Below are positions 1 through 7,846 of a stretch of 36,988 nucleotides of DNA, one piece after another. The notes under the pieces are model-generated. The model was not told where the DNA came from and did not search any database. It saw only the letters and a list, made by a program, of their open reading frames with translations. How positions within the stretch are numbered: the stretch's first letter is position 1; each line of letters begins with the position of its first letter. Source of the stretch: an uncultured Oscillospiraceae bacterium (GTDB lineage: Bacteria; Bacillota; Clostridia; Oscillospirales; Oscillospiraceae); assembly GCA_904420435.1 (NCBI GenBank), contig CAJFVK010000007.1, forward strand, positions 1 through 36,988. Direction: 5' to 3'. A program made the position numbers and the translations under genes.

Positions 1-18
1 CAGCTGAGCTATACCCCC
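1..18 (-). tRNA. 5' end of a tRNA, probably tRNA-Ala (partial, runs off the window)
   Basis: Read on the minus strand, the first 18 bases give GGGGGTATAGCTCAGCTG. This is the acceptor 5' strand, the TA linker and the start of the D arm typical of clostridial tRNA-Ala. Only the 5' quarter is in the window, so the anticodon is not visible and the amino acid is inferred from the 5' end alone. It is the downstream copy of a 19-base direct repeat, and a strong promoter at 175-203 points towards it. Confidence 0.55.
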
Positions 19-84
19 ATATTCTTCCAAAAATGGAAGTTTATAGGGTACGCGGTATGAAGTTGTCGATTGTTGGTTGCTCAT

Positions 85-132
85 TGGGGGCATACTTTTT
101 ATTTCGCAGGCTCCCAGCTGAGCTATACCCCC
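85..132 (-). pseudogene. Truncated tRNA-like sequence (acceptor stem and D arm only)
   Basis: On the minus strand from 132 the sequence repeats the tRNA 5' end, and the match continues to about 111. The D arm is intact (GCTC, loop AGCTGG, GAGC). No anticodon arm or T arm follows. Instead, after an A-rich stretch, bases 92-86 (TGCCCCC) can pair with 132-126 (GGGGGTA) to form a 7-bp acceptor-like stem with one G-U pair, followed by an A at the discriminator position. The result is a folded tRNA-like element of about 47 nt. It is most simply a deletion remnant of a duplicated tRNA. A retained function cannot be judged from sequence alone. Confidence 0.5.
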
Positions 133-174
133 AGGTTTTTCAGTTTTTGTGGTGTTCTCGTCGGAACAGTGATG

Positions 175-203
175 AGTATAGCAAAGATCCCTCCCCTTGT
201 CAA
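175..203 (-). promoter_or_regulatory. Consensus sigma-A promoter towards the tRNA
   Basis: On the minus strand there is TTGACA (203-198), a 17-base spacer and TATACT (180-175). This is close to the perfect vegetative consensus, as expected for a stable-RNA promoter. Transcription should start near 168 and run leftwards through the truncated tRNA-like sequence into the tRNA at the window edge. Confidence 0.8.
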
Positions 204-204
204 G

Positions 205-475
205 AAGGAATTTCAAAAAATTTGCAAAATTTTATCATGCCGGGAAAAGCTTTATTGAAATGTCTTTTTTAGTCAACCATGATCCTGCCAGTTTTAGAGG
301 GAAAACATATTGAATTGGGCAAAAATGGAGGCATATGTGCGAACAGGCCCTTTTCTCTGGAACAGTCCGGTCCTGTTTGGATTGGACGAAAAAGCGGTAT
401 CCTAAATCAAAATGCAGGGGAGGATGTGTGCGGGGAGGACGATAGAGCCGCGCGGGATAAAATAGCGGGCATCCC
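205..475. other. Intergenic stretch with no recognised gene
   Basis: This stretch lies between the leftward tRNA promoter and the rightward promoter of the M50 protease. It is distinctly more AT-rich in its first half than the coding DNA around it. The short open frames here lack a convincing ribosome binding site and resemble nothing I know. I see no terminator or riboswitch in it. Confidence 0.5.
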
Positions 476-504
476 TTGTAATTTTTGGAGAATCCTGCTA
501 TAGT
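476..504 (+). promoter_or_regulatory. Extended -10 promoter for the M50 protease operon
   Basis: TTGTAA (476-481), a 17-base spacer and TATAGT (499-504), with an extended -10 TG at 496-497. The predicted start near 511 leaves a leader of about 30 bases before the GTG start at 543. It is the only clear promoter before the scpAB genes, so the first part of the plus-strand run is probably transcribed from here. Confidence 0.65.
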
Positions 505-542
505 AACAATGATATGACAATGAGCAGGGGAGGCGTCTGCCG

Positions 543-1196
543 GTGGGAAGTTTTCAGGATCTTTGGAGCAGTATCCGGTGGGATCTGGCCTTGGAGCTGC
601 TCACGCGGCTTCTGGCGGTCTTTATCTGCCTGACTGTCCATGAAACCTGCCACGGGCTGGTGGCATACGCCCTGGGGGATCCTACCGCCAAGCGGATGCA
701 CCGCCTGTCCTTCAACCCCCTGCGGCACATCGACTGGTTCGGCCTTCTGGCTATGATCGTAGCGGGCTTTGGGTGGGCCAAGCCGGTGCCTGTGGACTCC
801 CGATATTTTAAGAAACCAAAGCAGGGAATGGCGCTCTGTGCCCTGGCCGGACCGGTATCCAATTTTCTCCTGGCGGTTCTGGCGCTTTTCTGTGTTCGGC
901 TGATGAGCGGCGTGACCGCCACCAGCTTTACGGTCTGGCTCTTCAACTTCCTGATCCTGCTGGCGATTTTGAACCTGGGCCTTGGACTGTTCAACCTGAT
1001 CCCCATTCCGCCTCTGGACGGGTCAAAGGTGCTCTTTTCTGTCCTGCCGGACCACGCCTACGCCCAGCTGATGCGCTACGAGAAGTACGGCATGCTGGTC
1101 ATCCTGGCCCTGGTGGTGCTGGGGATCGGGGGTAGCTTCCTCAACGACGCCATCCTGTGGGTGTTCCAGGGGCTTTGGAATCTGATTGTACTGTGA
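543..1196 (+). CDS. Site-2 protease family (M50) membrane metalloprotease
   Basis: A 217-residue polytopic membrane protein of the M50 family, which cleaves substrates within the membrane. The zinc-binding HExxH is at residues 33-37 (HETCH), inside the first hydrophobic segment. The second family motif, FNLIPIPPLDG, lies near residue 154 and supplies the aspartate ligand. It has no PDZ domain and is short, so it belongs to the YwhC/Rv-type minimal group rather than RseP or SpoIVFB. The start is GTG, with AGGGGAGG at 525-532 at good spacing. It precedes scpA directly, an arrangement common in Clostridia. The substrate is unknown. The family call is firm; the physiological role is open. Confidence 0.9.
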   Translation: MGSFQDLWSSIRWDLALELLTRLLAVFICLTVHETCHGLVAYALGDPTAKRMHRLSFNPLRHIDWFGLLAMIVAGFGWAKPVPVDSRYFKKPKQGMALCALAGPVSNFLLAVLALFCVRLMSGVTATSFTVWLFNFLILLAILNLGLGLFNLIPIPPLDGSKVLFSVLPDHAYAQLMRYEKYGMLVILALVVLGIGGSFLNDAILWVFQGLWNLIVL

Positions 1197-1197
1197 G

Positions 1198-2013
1198 GTG
1201 ACAGAGCTGGACAGCCCCGTATTCAAGCTGGAGAGCGTGGTGCGGCCCCGGCCCAGTGCCGACGCCATGGAGGATTTTGAGGGCCCTCTGGATCTGATCC
1301 TCTACCTGCTGAGCAAAAACAAAATTGAGATTCAGGATATCCCCATCTCCCTGATTCTGGACCAGTATCTGGCCTATCTGGACCAGCGCCAGCGCATGGA
1401 CCTGGAGGTGGCCAGCGAGTTTGTCACCATGGCGGCCCACCTGATGTATATCAAGACCAGGATGCTCCTCTCCCTGGAGGATGAGGAGGCCCAGAGCGAG
1501 GTGGAGCTGCTGATTCAGTCCCTGGAGGAGCGGCGCAGTAGCGAAACCTATCAGCGGGTGAAATCGGTTCTGGGCCGGATGGAGGCCATGGGTGAATTCG
1601 GCCGTGACATTATGACGAAAAATCCGGAGCCGGTGGAGCGGGGCAAGGTCTTTGTCTACCACCACCAGCCGGAGGACCTGCTGGCGGCCTTCCGCTCCAT
1701 CCATGAGCGCGGGGAGCGGGCCGCGCCGCCCTCAGCGGCGGCCTTCCGGGAGATTGTGCAGCGGGAGCCCTATTCCGTTTCCGACAAGGCCGCGGAGATT
1801 ATCCAGCGCCTGAAAACAGGCGGGATCACCCGGTTTTTGCTGCTGTTCCGTGGCAGCCGCAGCCGCAGCGAGCTGGTGGCCACCTTTCTGGCTGTTCTGG
1901 AGCTGTGCCGGGCGCGGATGCTGCGGCTGGCCGGCGGGGAGCAGGACTGCACGGTATCGCCGGTAGAGGGCTGCGGGGATACGCTGCCCATGGGAGGGGA
2001 GCATGACGCTTGA
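1198..2013 (+). CDS. scpA: Segregation and condensation protein A (kleisin)
   Basis: ScpA is the kleisin that bridges the heads of the SMC dimer in the bacterial condensin, which compacts and segregates the chromosome. The N-terminal signature FEGPLDLILYLLSKNKI followed by IQDIPISLILDQYL is characteristic. A charged middle region and a winged-helix C terminus (about residues 195-245) complete the family layout. Length (about 271 residues) is normal. The start is uncertain. GTG at 1198 lies one base after the previous stop, TTG at 1186 in the same frame is an alternative, and neither has a good Shine-Dalgarno, so coupling to the upstream gene is likely. The stop overlaps the scpB start by 11 bases. 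Confidence 0.92.
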   Translation: MTELDSPVFKLESVVRPRPSADAMEDFEGPLDLILYLLSKNKIEIQDIPISLILDQYLAYLDQRQRMDLEVASEFVTMAAHLMYIKTRMLLSLEDEEAQSEVELLIQSLEERRSSETYQRVKSVLGRMEAMGEFGRDIMTKNPEPVERGKVFVYHHQPEDLLAAFRSIHERGERAAPPSAAAFREIVQREPYSVSDKAAEIIQRLKTGGITRFLLLFRGSRSRSELVATFLAVLELCRARMLRLAGGEQDCTVSPVEGCGDTLPMGGEHDA

Positions 2014-2602
2014 TCGAAAAGAGATAGAGGCAGCCATGGAGGGGATTCTTTTCGCCTCCGGCGAGCCGGTGGACATCCGCAGAATCTGCGTGGCCCTGGA
2101 TCTGGACCGGCAGACGGCGGAGCAGGTCCTGCGGGGCCTGGCGGACTACTACGCCTACGAGCGGCGGGGGATCCGCCTGCTCCAGATGGAGGACAGCTGG
2201 CAGCTGTGCTCCGCGCCGGACTATGCGGATATCATCCGCAAGGCTTTTGAGGTGCGGAAACCGGCCAAGCTCTCTCAGCCCGCCCTGGAGGTTTTGACCA
2301 TCATCGCCTACTACCAACCCACCACCCGGGCCTATGTGGAGCAGGTCCGGGGCGTGGACAGCTCCTATACGGTGGGGCTCCTGCAGGAGCGGGGGCTGAT
2401 CGAGGAGTGCGGGCGCCTGCAGGTGCCCGGACGGCCGATTCTCTACCGGACGACGAAAAATTTCCTTCGCTCCTTTCATCTCAATTCTCTGGAGGACCTG
2501 CCCGAGATCCCCGGCATGGAGGCCGAGGGGCAGCTCCGCCTGAGCCAGGACGGCCAAACCGTGGAGGACGGCCGGGATGATCCGCAGGAGCAGGCGCCAT
2601 AA
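2003..2602 (+). CDS. scpB: Segregation and condensation protein B
   Basis: ScpB, 199 residues, is the dimeric winged-helix partner of ScpA in the SMC-ScpAB condensin. Family features visible are the N-terminal EAAMEGILFASGEPVDI, the central KLSQPALEVLTIIAYYQPTT and the C-terminal GRPILYRTTKNFL. The ATG at 2003 follows GGGAGGGGAG closely and lies inside the end of scpA, so the two subunits are probably made in step. The acidic, glutamine-rich tail after residue 170 is variable in the family. No smc gene is in the window. Confidence 0.95.
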   Translation: MTLDRKEIEAAMEGILFASGEPVDIRRICVALDLDRQTAEQVLRGLADYYAYERRGIRLLQMEDSWQLCSAPDYADIIRKAFEVRKPAKLSQPALEVLTIIAYYQPTTRAYVEQVRGVDSSYTVGLLQERGLIEECGRLQVPGRPILYRTTKNFLRSFHLNSLEDLPEIPGMEAEGQLRLSQDGQTVEDGRDDPQEQAP

Positions 2603-2632
2603 TACACAATACACGGATAGAAGGGAAGGGAC

Positions 2633-3310
2633 ATGGTGGGCTGGCTGATTCTGGGGGCGGTCCTGCTGCTGGTATTCCTGCTGCTGATGATGCCGGTGGG
2701 AATCCATGCTGTTTTCCGGGGCGGGCTGCGCCTCTCCCTCCGCCTGGGACCGTTCCGGATAACTCTGTATCCGCGCCCGGCAAAGGAGAAGAAGCGACGG
2801 CGAAGTGAGGGCAAGCCGCAGAAAGAATCCAAGCATGTAAACAGAACAGAAGACCGTGCGGAAGCGGCTGAACGAAAGCCGGAGAAAAAACACAGGCTGC
2901 CCAACCGGCAGCAGATTATTTTTTCCCTGGATCTCCTGCTGACGGTTCTCCAGCGGCTGATCCGGCGGCTCCGGCGGGGGATCTGGATCGACCCGCTGGA
3001 CCTTCAGGTGGTGTTCGGCGGGGAGGACCCGGCGGATGTGGCCAGCCTCTACGGCAAAGCCCAGGCGGCGGCATCGGCGCTCTTCGCCCTGGGGGACAGC
3101 GTGATGCGGATCGGGGAGGCTCACGTGAGCCTCCGGACAGACTACGACGCACCCAACACCGTGGCAGAGGGAGAGGTGGGGATCCAGCTCCGCTTTGGCT
3201 CCGCCCTCCTGCTGCTGGGTACGGTTCTCCGGGGCCTTGTCCAGTGGGCGGTGGGATACCGCAGACTGGGGAAGCCGCAGCATACAACAAAACAGGCCAA
3301 GGCGGCCTGA
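2633..3310 (+). CDS. DUF2953 domain membrane-anchored protein
   Basis: A 225-residue protein with one N-terminal membrane segment (residues 3-26), a lysine- and arginine-rich linker (about 48-90) and a C-terminal domain matching DUF2953, which in Clostridia commonly sits next to gerW/ytfJ. The function is not known. The gene pair with the next one suggests a sporulation or germination role, but this is inference from context only. The ATG follows GAAGGGAAGGGAC. The highly basic linker could contact the membrane surface or nucleic acid. Confidence 0.75.
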   Translation: MVGWLILGAVLLLVFLLLMMPVGIHAVFRGGLRLSLRLGPFRITLYPRPAKEKKRRRSEGKPQKESKHVNRTEDRAEAAERKPEKKHRLPNRQQIIFSLDLLLTVLQRLIRRLRRGIWIDPLDLQVVFGGEDPADVASLYGKAQAAASALFALGDSVMRIGEAHVSLRTDYDAPNTVAEGEVGIQLRFGSALLLLGTVLRGLVQWAVGYRRLGKPQHTTKQAKAA

Positions 3311-3326
3311 GAAAGGAACAGCGCGT

Positions 3327-3737
3327 ATGGAAAACAGGAAGACGCCTCTCAGCGAGATGGTCCAGGAGGCCATGGGGAAGGTCCGGGAGATGGTGGACGC
3401 CAACACCATCGTCGGCCAGCCCATCTCCACTGCCGACGGCGTGACGCTGATCCCCATTTCCAAGGTGTCCTTCGGATTTGGCGGCGGCGGCGTGGAGTAC
3501 GGGGGAAAGGCGACACCGGCGGAGAAAAACCTGGGCGGCGGCGTCAGCGCCGGTGTCAAGATTACGCCAACGGCTTTCCTCGTGGTGAAGGATGGGACCG
3601 TCCGGGTCCTGCCGGTGGCGGTGCCGGCTACGTCCACGGTGGACCGGGTGGTGGAGATGGTCCCGGATCTGGTGGACAAGGTGTCCGCCTTCCTCCGCAA
3701 GGAGAAGGAGGAGAAGGCGGAAGAGGAAACTTTTTAG
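3327..3737 (+). CDS. gerW: GerW family sporulation protein (YtfJ)
   Basis: A 136-residue GerW/YtfJ protein. In Bacillus this family is made in the forespore and is needed for efficient germination. The family signature is clear: a helix with MVDANTIVGQPI, then DGVTLIPISKVSFGFGGGG, then a glycine-rich sheet region and an amphipathic C-terminal helix rich in Lys and Glu. The start at ATG 3327 is preceded by AAAGGA. A longer open frame extends upstream to 3195 but overlaps the DUF2953 gene, and the extension does not look like this family. It is followed by a D,D-carboxypeptidase, a pairing that fits spore cortex and germination biology. Confidence 0.9.
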   Translation: MENRKTPLSEMVQEAMGKVREMVDANTIVGQPISTADGVTLIPISKVSFGFGGGGVEYGGKATPAEKNLGGGVSAGVKITPTAFLVVKDGTVRVLPVAVPATSTVDRVVEMVPDLVDKVSAFLRKEKEEKAEEETF

Positions 3738-3812
3738 CAGAACCTTCCGGGGATGTTTTGACCGGGAGAGCAGCAAACTATCCATATCTCTCGGAAAGAA
3801 GATGGTGATGGT

Positions 3813-4868
3813 ATGCTGCGCCGATTCGCTCTGCTGCTTTGCTCTCTGACGCTGGTGCTTTCCGCCCCGGTCCAGGCGGTGGGGACCTCCGCCTCCGCCG
3901 CTGTGCTGATGGACGCGGAGTCCGGGCGGATTCTCTACGCCCACCGGGCCCAGGAGCGGATGCTCATCGCCAGCACCACCAAGATCATGACCGCCCTGGT
4001 GGCCCTGGAGCAGGGACAGCTGGAGGCGGAATACACCGTTGGGGAAGAGGACATGGCCGAGGGCTCCTCCATGTACCTGGCGGTGGGGGAAACGGTGACG
4101 CTGGAGGAGCTGCTCTACGGTCTGATGCTGGCCTCCGGCAATGACGCCGCCCTGGCGGTGGCCCACTGCGTTAGCGGCTCTGTGGAGAGGTTTGTGGCGG
4201 AGATGAACCGGAAGGCGGAGGAGCTGGGCCTTGAAAACACCTCCTTCGCCAACCCCAACGGCCTGGACGCCGAGGATCACTACTCCAGCGCGGAGGACCT
4301 GGCGAAGCTGACGGCTTACGCCCTGAACAGCGAGGCCTTCGTGCGGATCGTGTCCACCCGCTCCATTACCATCGGAGAGCGGACGCTGACCAACCACAAT
4401 AAGCTCCTGGCCAGCTACGACGGCTGCATCGGCGTCAAAACCGGCTATACCCAGGCGGCGGGCAGGACCTTGGTTTCCGCCGCCAGACGGAACGGCCAGA
4501 CCCTGATCGTCGTCACCCTGCGGGACGGAAACGACTGGCAGGACCACAAAAACCTGTTGGATTACGGTTTCTCTTCCTTCCCGCGGACAGCATGCCTGTC
4601 GGCGGGGCAGCCCCTGGGCGAGGCGGTTGTCAGGCTGGGAAAGCAGCCCACAGCGGTTCTGACGGCGGCACAGGAGATATCCTATCCCTTGGCGGAGGGG
4701 GAGAAGCCCACCATTTCCCTGACGTTTTATCCGGTGCTGACGGCGCCTCTGCCGGCCGGAACTGTGGTGGGGGAGGCGGTGATGCGTCTGAACGGGGAGG
4801 AGATCGGGCGGACGGAGATCCTCTGCGGGGAGGACCTCGCCATGGAGATGCGCCGCCCGGCGGGATAA
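3813..4868 (+). CDS. dacF: D-alanyl-D-alanine carboxypeptidase (S11 family, DacF-like)
   Basis: A 351-residue penicillin-binding protein that removes the terminal D-Ala from peptidoglycan stem peptides. A signal peptide occupies residues 1 to about 22. The three active-site motifs are all present: STTK at 54-57, SGN at 108-110 and KTG at 209-211. A C-terminal beta domain (about 255-345) follows, but no clear amphipathic membrane anchor is visible at the end. The position after gerW suggests the sporulation-linked DacF subgroup, but the symbol is by analogy; it could equally be a vegetative DacA-type enzyme. Confidence 0.88.
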   Translation: MLRRFALLLCSLTLVLSAPVQAVGTSASAAVLMDAESGRILYAHRAQERMLIASTTKIMTALVALEQGQLEAEYTVGEEDMAEGSSMYLAVGETVTLEELLYGLMLASGNDAALAVAHCVSGSVERFVAEMNRKAEELGLENTSFANPNGLDAEDHYSSAEDLAKLTAYALNSEAFVRIVSTRSITIGERTLTNHNKLLASYDGCIGVKTGYTQAAGRTLVSAARRNGQTLIVVTLRDGNDWQDHKNLLDYGFSSFPRTACLSAGQPLGEAVVRLGKQPTAVLTAAQEISYPLAEGEKPTISLTFYPVLTAPLPAGTVVGEAVMRLNGEEIGRTEILCGEDLAMEMRRPAG

Positions 4869-4884
4869 GCGGATACAGACCGCG

Positions 4885-4930
4885 CCGGGCTCCTGCGGGG
4901 AGCCCGGTGCTTTGCGGGGCAGAGCCCCGC
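4885..4930 (+). other. Tandem GC-rich hairpins in the dacF-rluB gap
   Basis: Two perfect stem-loops lie back to back. The first is 9 bp (4885-4893 with 4899-4907, 5-base loop). The second is 7 bp (4914-4920 with 4924-4930, 3-base loop). No run of T follows either, so they are not classical terminators. They could stabilise the upstream transcript end or act as a processing or attenuation site. Confidence 0.55.
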
Positions 4931-4951
4931 CGGAACAGAGAGGGGACACGG

Positions 4952-5659
4952 ATGGAGGAGCGGCTGCAAAAAATCATCGCCGGGGCGGGGCTCTGCTCCC
5001 GCCGGACAGCGGAGGAGTGGATCGCCGCCGGACGGGTGGAGGTCAACGGCCACCCAGCCGCTCTGGGGGACCGGGCCGATCCGGAGCGGGACAGCATCCG
5101 GGTGGACGGCGCCCCCCTGCCGGGGCGGGCGGCGCCCTGCTATCTGATGCTCAACAAGCCCCGGGGCTACACCTGCTCCCTGTCCGATCCCCATGCCAGC
5201 CGCCTGGTGACGGAGCTGGTGGCCGGGTGCGGGGCGCGGGTATATCCGGTGGGCCGGCTGGACGTGGACTCCCAGGGGCTGCTCCTGCTGACCAACGACG
5301 GGGAATTCACCCAGCGCATCCTCCACCCCAGCAAGCTGGCGGATAAGGTGTACCATGTGCAGGTGTCCGGCTTCCGGGAGGAGAGCGTTCCTGTCCTCTC
5401 CTCCATCACAGATTTGGAGGGGGAACGGATCTCTCCGGCTCTGGTCCGCCTGCTCCGGAGAAATGGGAACAGGGCAGAGCTGGAAATCACCATCCACGAG
5501 GGCCGCAAGCGGCAGATCCGCCGGATGTGCCGGAAGGCGGGGCTCACGGTGGAGCGCCTCTGCCGGGTGGCGGAGCACGGCCTGCCCCTGGGGGACCTGC
5601 CGGAGGGGCAGTGGCGGTATCTGACGGAGGAGGAAGTCGCGGCGCTGAAGCGGAAATAA
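4952..5659 (+). CDS. rluB: RsuA/RluB-type 23S rRNA pseudouridine synthase
   Basis: A 235-residue enzyme that isomerises a specific uridine in rRNA. An N-terminal S4 RNA-binding domain (residues 1-55, with QKIIAGAGLCSRRTAEEWI) precedes the catalytic domain. The catalytic aspartate is D104 in GRLDVDSQGLLLLTNDG, and the C-terminal EGRKRQIRRMCRKAGL is the second family motif. Start ATG 4952 follows AGAGGGG; an open frame upstream of it is out of context and overlaps dacF. In Firmicutes this gene usually follows scpB and dacB/spmAB-type genes, matching the order here. Whether the target is the RluB or RsuA site cannot be fixed by eye; RluB is the likelier. Confidence 0.9.
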   Translation: MEERLQKIIAGAGLCSRRTAEEWIAAGRVEVNGHPAALGDRADPERDSIRVDGAPLPGRAAPCYLMLNKPRGYTCSLSDPHASRLVTELVAGCGARVYPVGRLDVDSQGLLLLTNDGEFTQRILHPSKLADKVYHVQVSGFREESVPVLSSITDLEGERISPALVRLLRRNGNRAELEITIHEGRKRQIRRMCRKAGLTVERLCRVAEHGLPLGDLPEGQWRYLTEEEVAALKRK

Positions 5660-5725
5660 GCAGGCAGCCGTAGGAAACGGGTCGCAAATGCCTTTGAACG
5701 CTTGGTTCGGAAAGGGGAGAGAGCG

Positions 5726-6592
5726 GTGCAGCGCAATGTACTGCATATGATTGAAAACAGCATGTCGGGCTTCTCCAAAGGGCAGCGGCGGATCGCCAGC
5801 TACATTTTGGAGAATTACGACAAGGCCGCTTTTATGACGGCCAGCAAGCTGGGGAGCCTTGTGGGCGTCAGCGAGTCCACGGTGGTCCGGTTCGCGGCGG
5901 AGCTGGGATTTCCCGGATATCCTGCCATGCAGAAGGCCCTGCAGGAGATGATCCGCAGCCGGCTCACCTCTGTGCAGCGGATCAAGGCCTCCAGCGGCCG
6001 GTTCTCCGGCCCGGACCTGATCGCATCCGTGCTCCAGGCGGACATGGAGAAGATCCGCCAGGCGGTGGAGGAGGTGAGCCGCTCCGACTTCGCACTGGCG
6101 GTGGATGAGCTCATGTCCGCCAGGCATATTTACATCCTGGGCCTCCGGTCCAGCTCCTTTCTGGCGGGCTATCTCAACTTCTACTTCCACCTGATTTTTG
6201 ACAATGTGACACTGGTGAGCAGCGGCGGCACCGGCGATGTGCTGGAGCGGATCTTCCGGATCGGGCCGGAGGATGTACTGGTGGGCATCTGCTTCCCCCG
6301 GTATTCCAACGCCACCGTAAAAGGGGTGCGCTTCGCCGTGGACCGGGGAGCGCGGATCATCGCCGTAACCGACGGGCCCAGCTCCCCCCTCTACGATATG
6401 GCCTCGGCTGCGCTGACGGTCCGCAGCGATATGATCTCCTTCGTGGACTCCCTGGTGGCGCCCTTCAGCCTGCTGAACGCGCTGATCGTGGCGGCGGGGC
6501 AGCGGAAAAACGCGGATATTTCCCAGATTTTCGGAAGCCTGGAGAAGATCTGGGGGGAGTACGGGGTGTTTGGAGATTCCGATGAGGACTGA
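5726..6592 (+). CDS. MurR/RpiR family transcriptional regulator
   Basis: A 288-residue regulator with an N-terminal RpiR-type helix-turn-helix (about residues 5-75; recognition segment SESTVVRFAAELGFPGY) and a C-terminal SIS domain (about 115-250) that binds phosphosugars. The start chosen is GTG 5726, behind GGGGAGAG. A TTG at 5702 is in frame but has a poorer site. Such regulators usually control neighbouring sugar or cell-wall recycling genes, yet none is here. The gene instead overlaps a flavoprotein gene by 11 bases. Its ligand and regulon are therefore not suggested by context. Confidence 0.9.
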   Translation: MQRNVLHMIENSMSGFSKGQRRIASYILENYDKAAFMTASKLGSLVGVSESTVVRFAAELGFPGYPAMQKALQEMIRSRLTSVQRIKASSGRFSGPDLIASVLQADMEKIRQAVEEVSRSDFALAVDELMSARHIYILGLRSSSFLAGYLNFYFHLIFDNVTLVSSGGTGDVLERIFRIGPEDVLVGICFPRYSNATVKGVRFAVDRGARIIAVTDGPSSPLYDMASAALTVRSDMISFVDSLVAPFSLLNALIVAAGQRKNADISQIFGSLEKIWGEYGVFGDSDED

Positions 6593-7838
6593 GTTTGACG
6601 TTCTGATCGCCGGCGGCGGCGCCGCCGGCATGATGGCCGCCATCGCCGCGGCGGAGCAGGGGGTGTCGGTGGGGCTTTTGGAGCCCAACGGGCGCCTGGG
6701 GAAAAAGCTCAATATCACGGGGAAGGGCCGCTGCAACCTGACCAACAACTGCTCCCGGGAGGATTTGCTGGCCCATATTCCCTGTAACGGAAAATTCCTT
6801 TACAGCGCCTTTTCCCAGTTTGACAGCCAGGATACCATGGCTTTTTTCGAGAATCTGGGAGTACCGCTGAAGACCGAGCGGGGAAACCGGGTGTTTCCCC
6901 AGTCCGACCGGGCCTTTGACGTCAGCGCCGCCCTGGAGCGGCGGATGAGGGAGCTTCGCGTCCGCTGGCTCCGCGACCGGGTGGAGGGGCTCTTGCAGGC
7001 GGATGGCCGGGTGACCGGGCTTCGTGGCGCGGCGGGTACATATGCCGCGGCCGCGGTGGTGGTCGCCACCGGCGGCGTATCCTATCCTCTGACCGGCAGC
7101 ACCGGCGACGGCTACCGCTTGGCCAGGGAGGCGGGCCACACCGTCATTCCACCCAGAGGCTCCTTGGTGCCCCTGGAGGCGGAGGGGACCGTCTGCGCTC
7201 AGCTCCAGGGGCTGAGCCTTCGGAACGTGGAGCTGACGGTTTTTGAGAATGAGAAGAAGATCTATTCCGATTTCGGCGAGATGCTCTTTACCCACTTCGG
7301 CGTCAGCGGGCCCCTGGTCCTGTCCGCCTCGGCCCATATGCGGCAGTTCGGGAAGAAGACCTACCGCCTGGAGATTGATCTCAAGCCGGCGCTGGACGAG
7401 CAGACTTTGGACCGGCGGCTGCTGTCCGACTTTGAGAAGCACCACAACAGCGACCTGATCAACGGGCTGGACGAGCTGCTGCCGAAAAAGCTGATCCCGG
7501 TCTACATATCCCTGACCGGCGTGGATCCCCACAGCAAGGTCCACTCCGTCACCAGGGAGCAGCGGCGGGAGCTGCTGCATCTGCTGAAGCATTTTCCGGT
7601 TGCCGTTACAGGACCGCGCCCGGTGGCGGAGGCCATCGTCACCTCCGGTGGTGTGAGGGTGGGGGAGGTGGAACCCTCCACCATGGCTTCCAAACGCGCG
7701 GAAGGCCTGTACTTTGCCGGGGAGGTGCTGGATGTGGACGGCTATACCGGCGGATTCAATCTGCAGATCGCCTGGTCCACCGGCTATGTGGCGGGACAGA
7801 ATGCGGCGTGGCACGCCGCGGAGAAAAAAGAAAGGTGA
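6582..7838 (+). CDS. HI0933/YhiN family FAD-dependent oxidoreductase
   Basis: A 418-residue flavoprotein. The FAD-binding GGGAAG is at residues 11-16, the family hallmark TGKGRCNLTNN at about 46-56, and the C-terminal segment GGFNLQIAWSTGYVAG closes the FAD site. The family is often annotated aminoacetone oxidase or BaiN; the real substrate is uncertain. Starting at ATG 6582 gives a ribosome site GGAG seven bases upstream, inside the end of the RpiR gene. In Clostridia the family is repeatedly found just before cmk, as here, so a housekeeping role is likely. Confidence 0.9.
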   Translation: MRTEFDVLIAGGGAAGMMAAIAAAEQGVSVGLLEPNGRLGKKLNITGKGRCNLTNNCSREDLLAHIPCNGKFLYSAFSQFDSQDTMAFFENLGVPLKTERGNRVFPQSDRAFDVSAALERRMRELRVRWLRDRVEGLLQADGRVTGLRGAAGTYAAAAVVVATGGVSYPLTGSTGDGYRLAREAGHTVIPPRGSLVPLEAEGTVCAQLQGLSLRNVELTVFENEKKIYSDFGEMLFTHFGVSGPLVLSASAHMRQFGKKTYRLEIDLKPALDEQTLDRRLLSDFEKHHNSDLINGLDELLPKKLIPVYISLTGVDPHSKVHSVTREQRRELLHLLKHFPVAVTGPRPVAEAIVTSGGVRVGEVEPSTMASKRAEGLYFAGEVLDVDGYTGGFNLQIAWSTGYVAGQNAAWHAAEKKER

Positions 7839-7846
7839 GAAAACGT

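Noticed and set aside
410-413. PriA motif II reads DEEQ instead of DEEH (positions are residues 410-413 of PriA, whose gene is at 22076-24553)
   Set aside because: I recall DEEQ in other clostridial PriA proteins and all other helicase and zinc motifs are intact, so this is probably lineage variation and not a defect.
3758-3786. TTGACC upstream of dacF as a promoter
   Set aside because: At 17 bases spacing the -10 would be TCCATA, which is too poor. No clear forespore sigma site could be recognised either.
1826-6748. Several long minus-strand open frames (624, 677 and 673 codons)
   Set aside because: All are antisense to recognised genes and carry Pro, Arg and His-rich translations without motifs or ribosome sites. 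They are side effects of codon bias.
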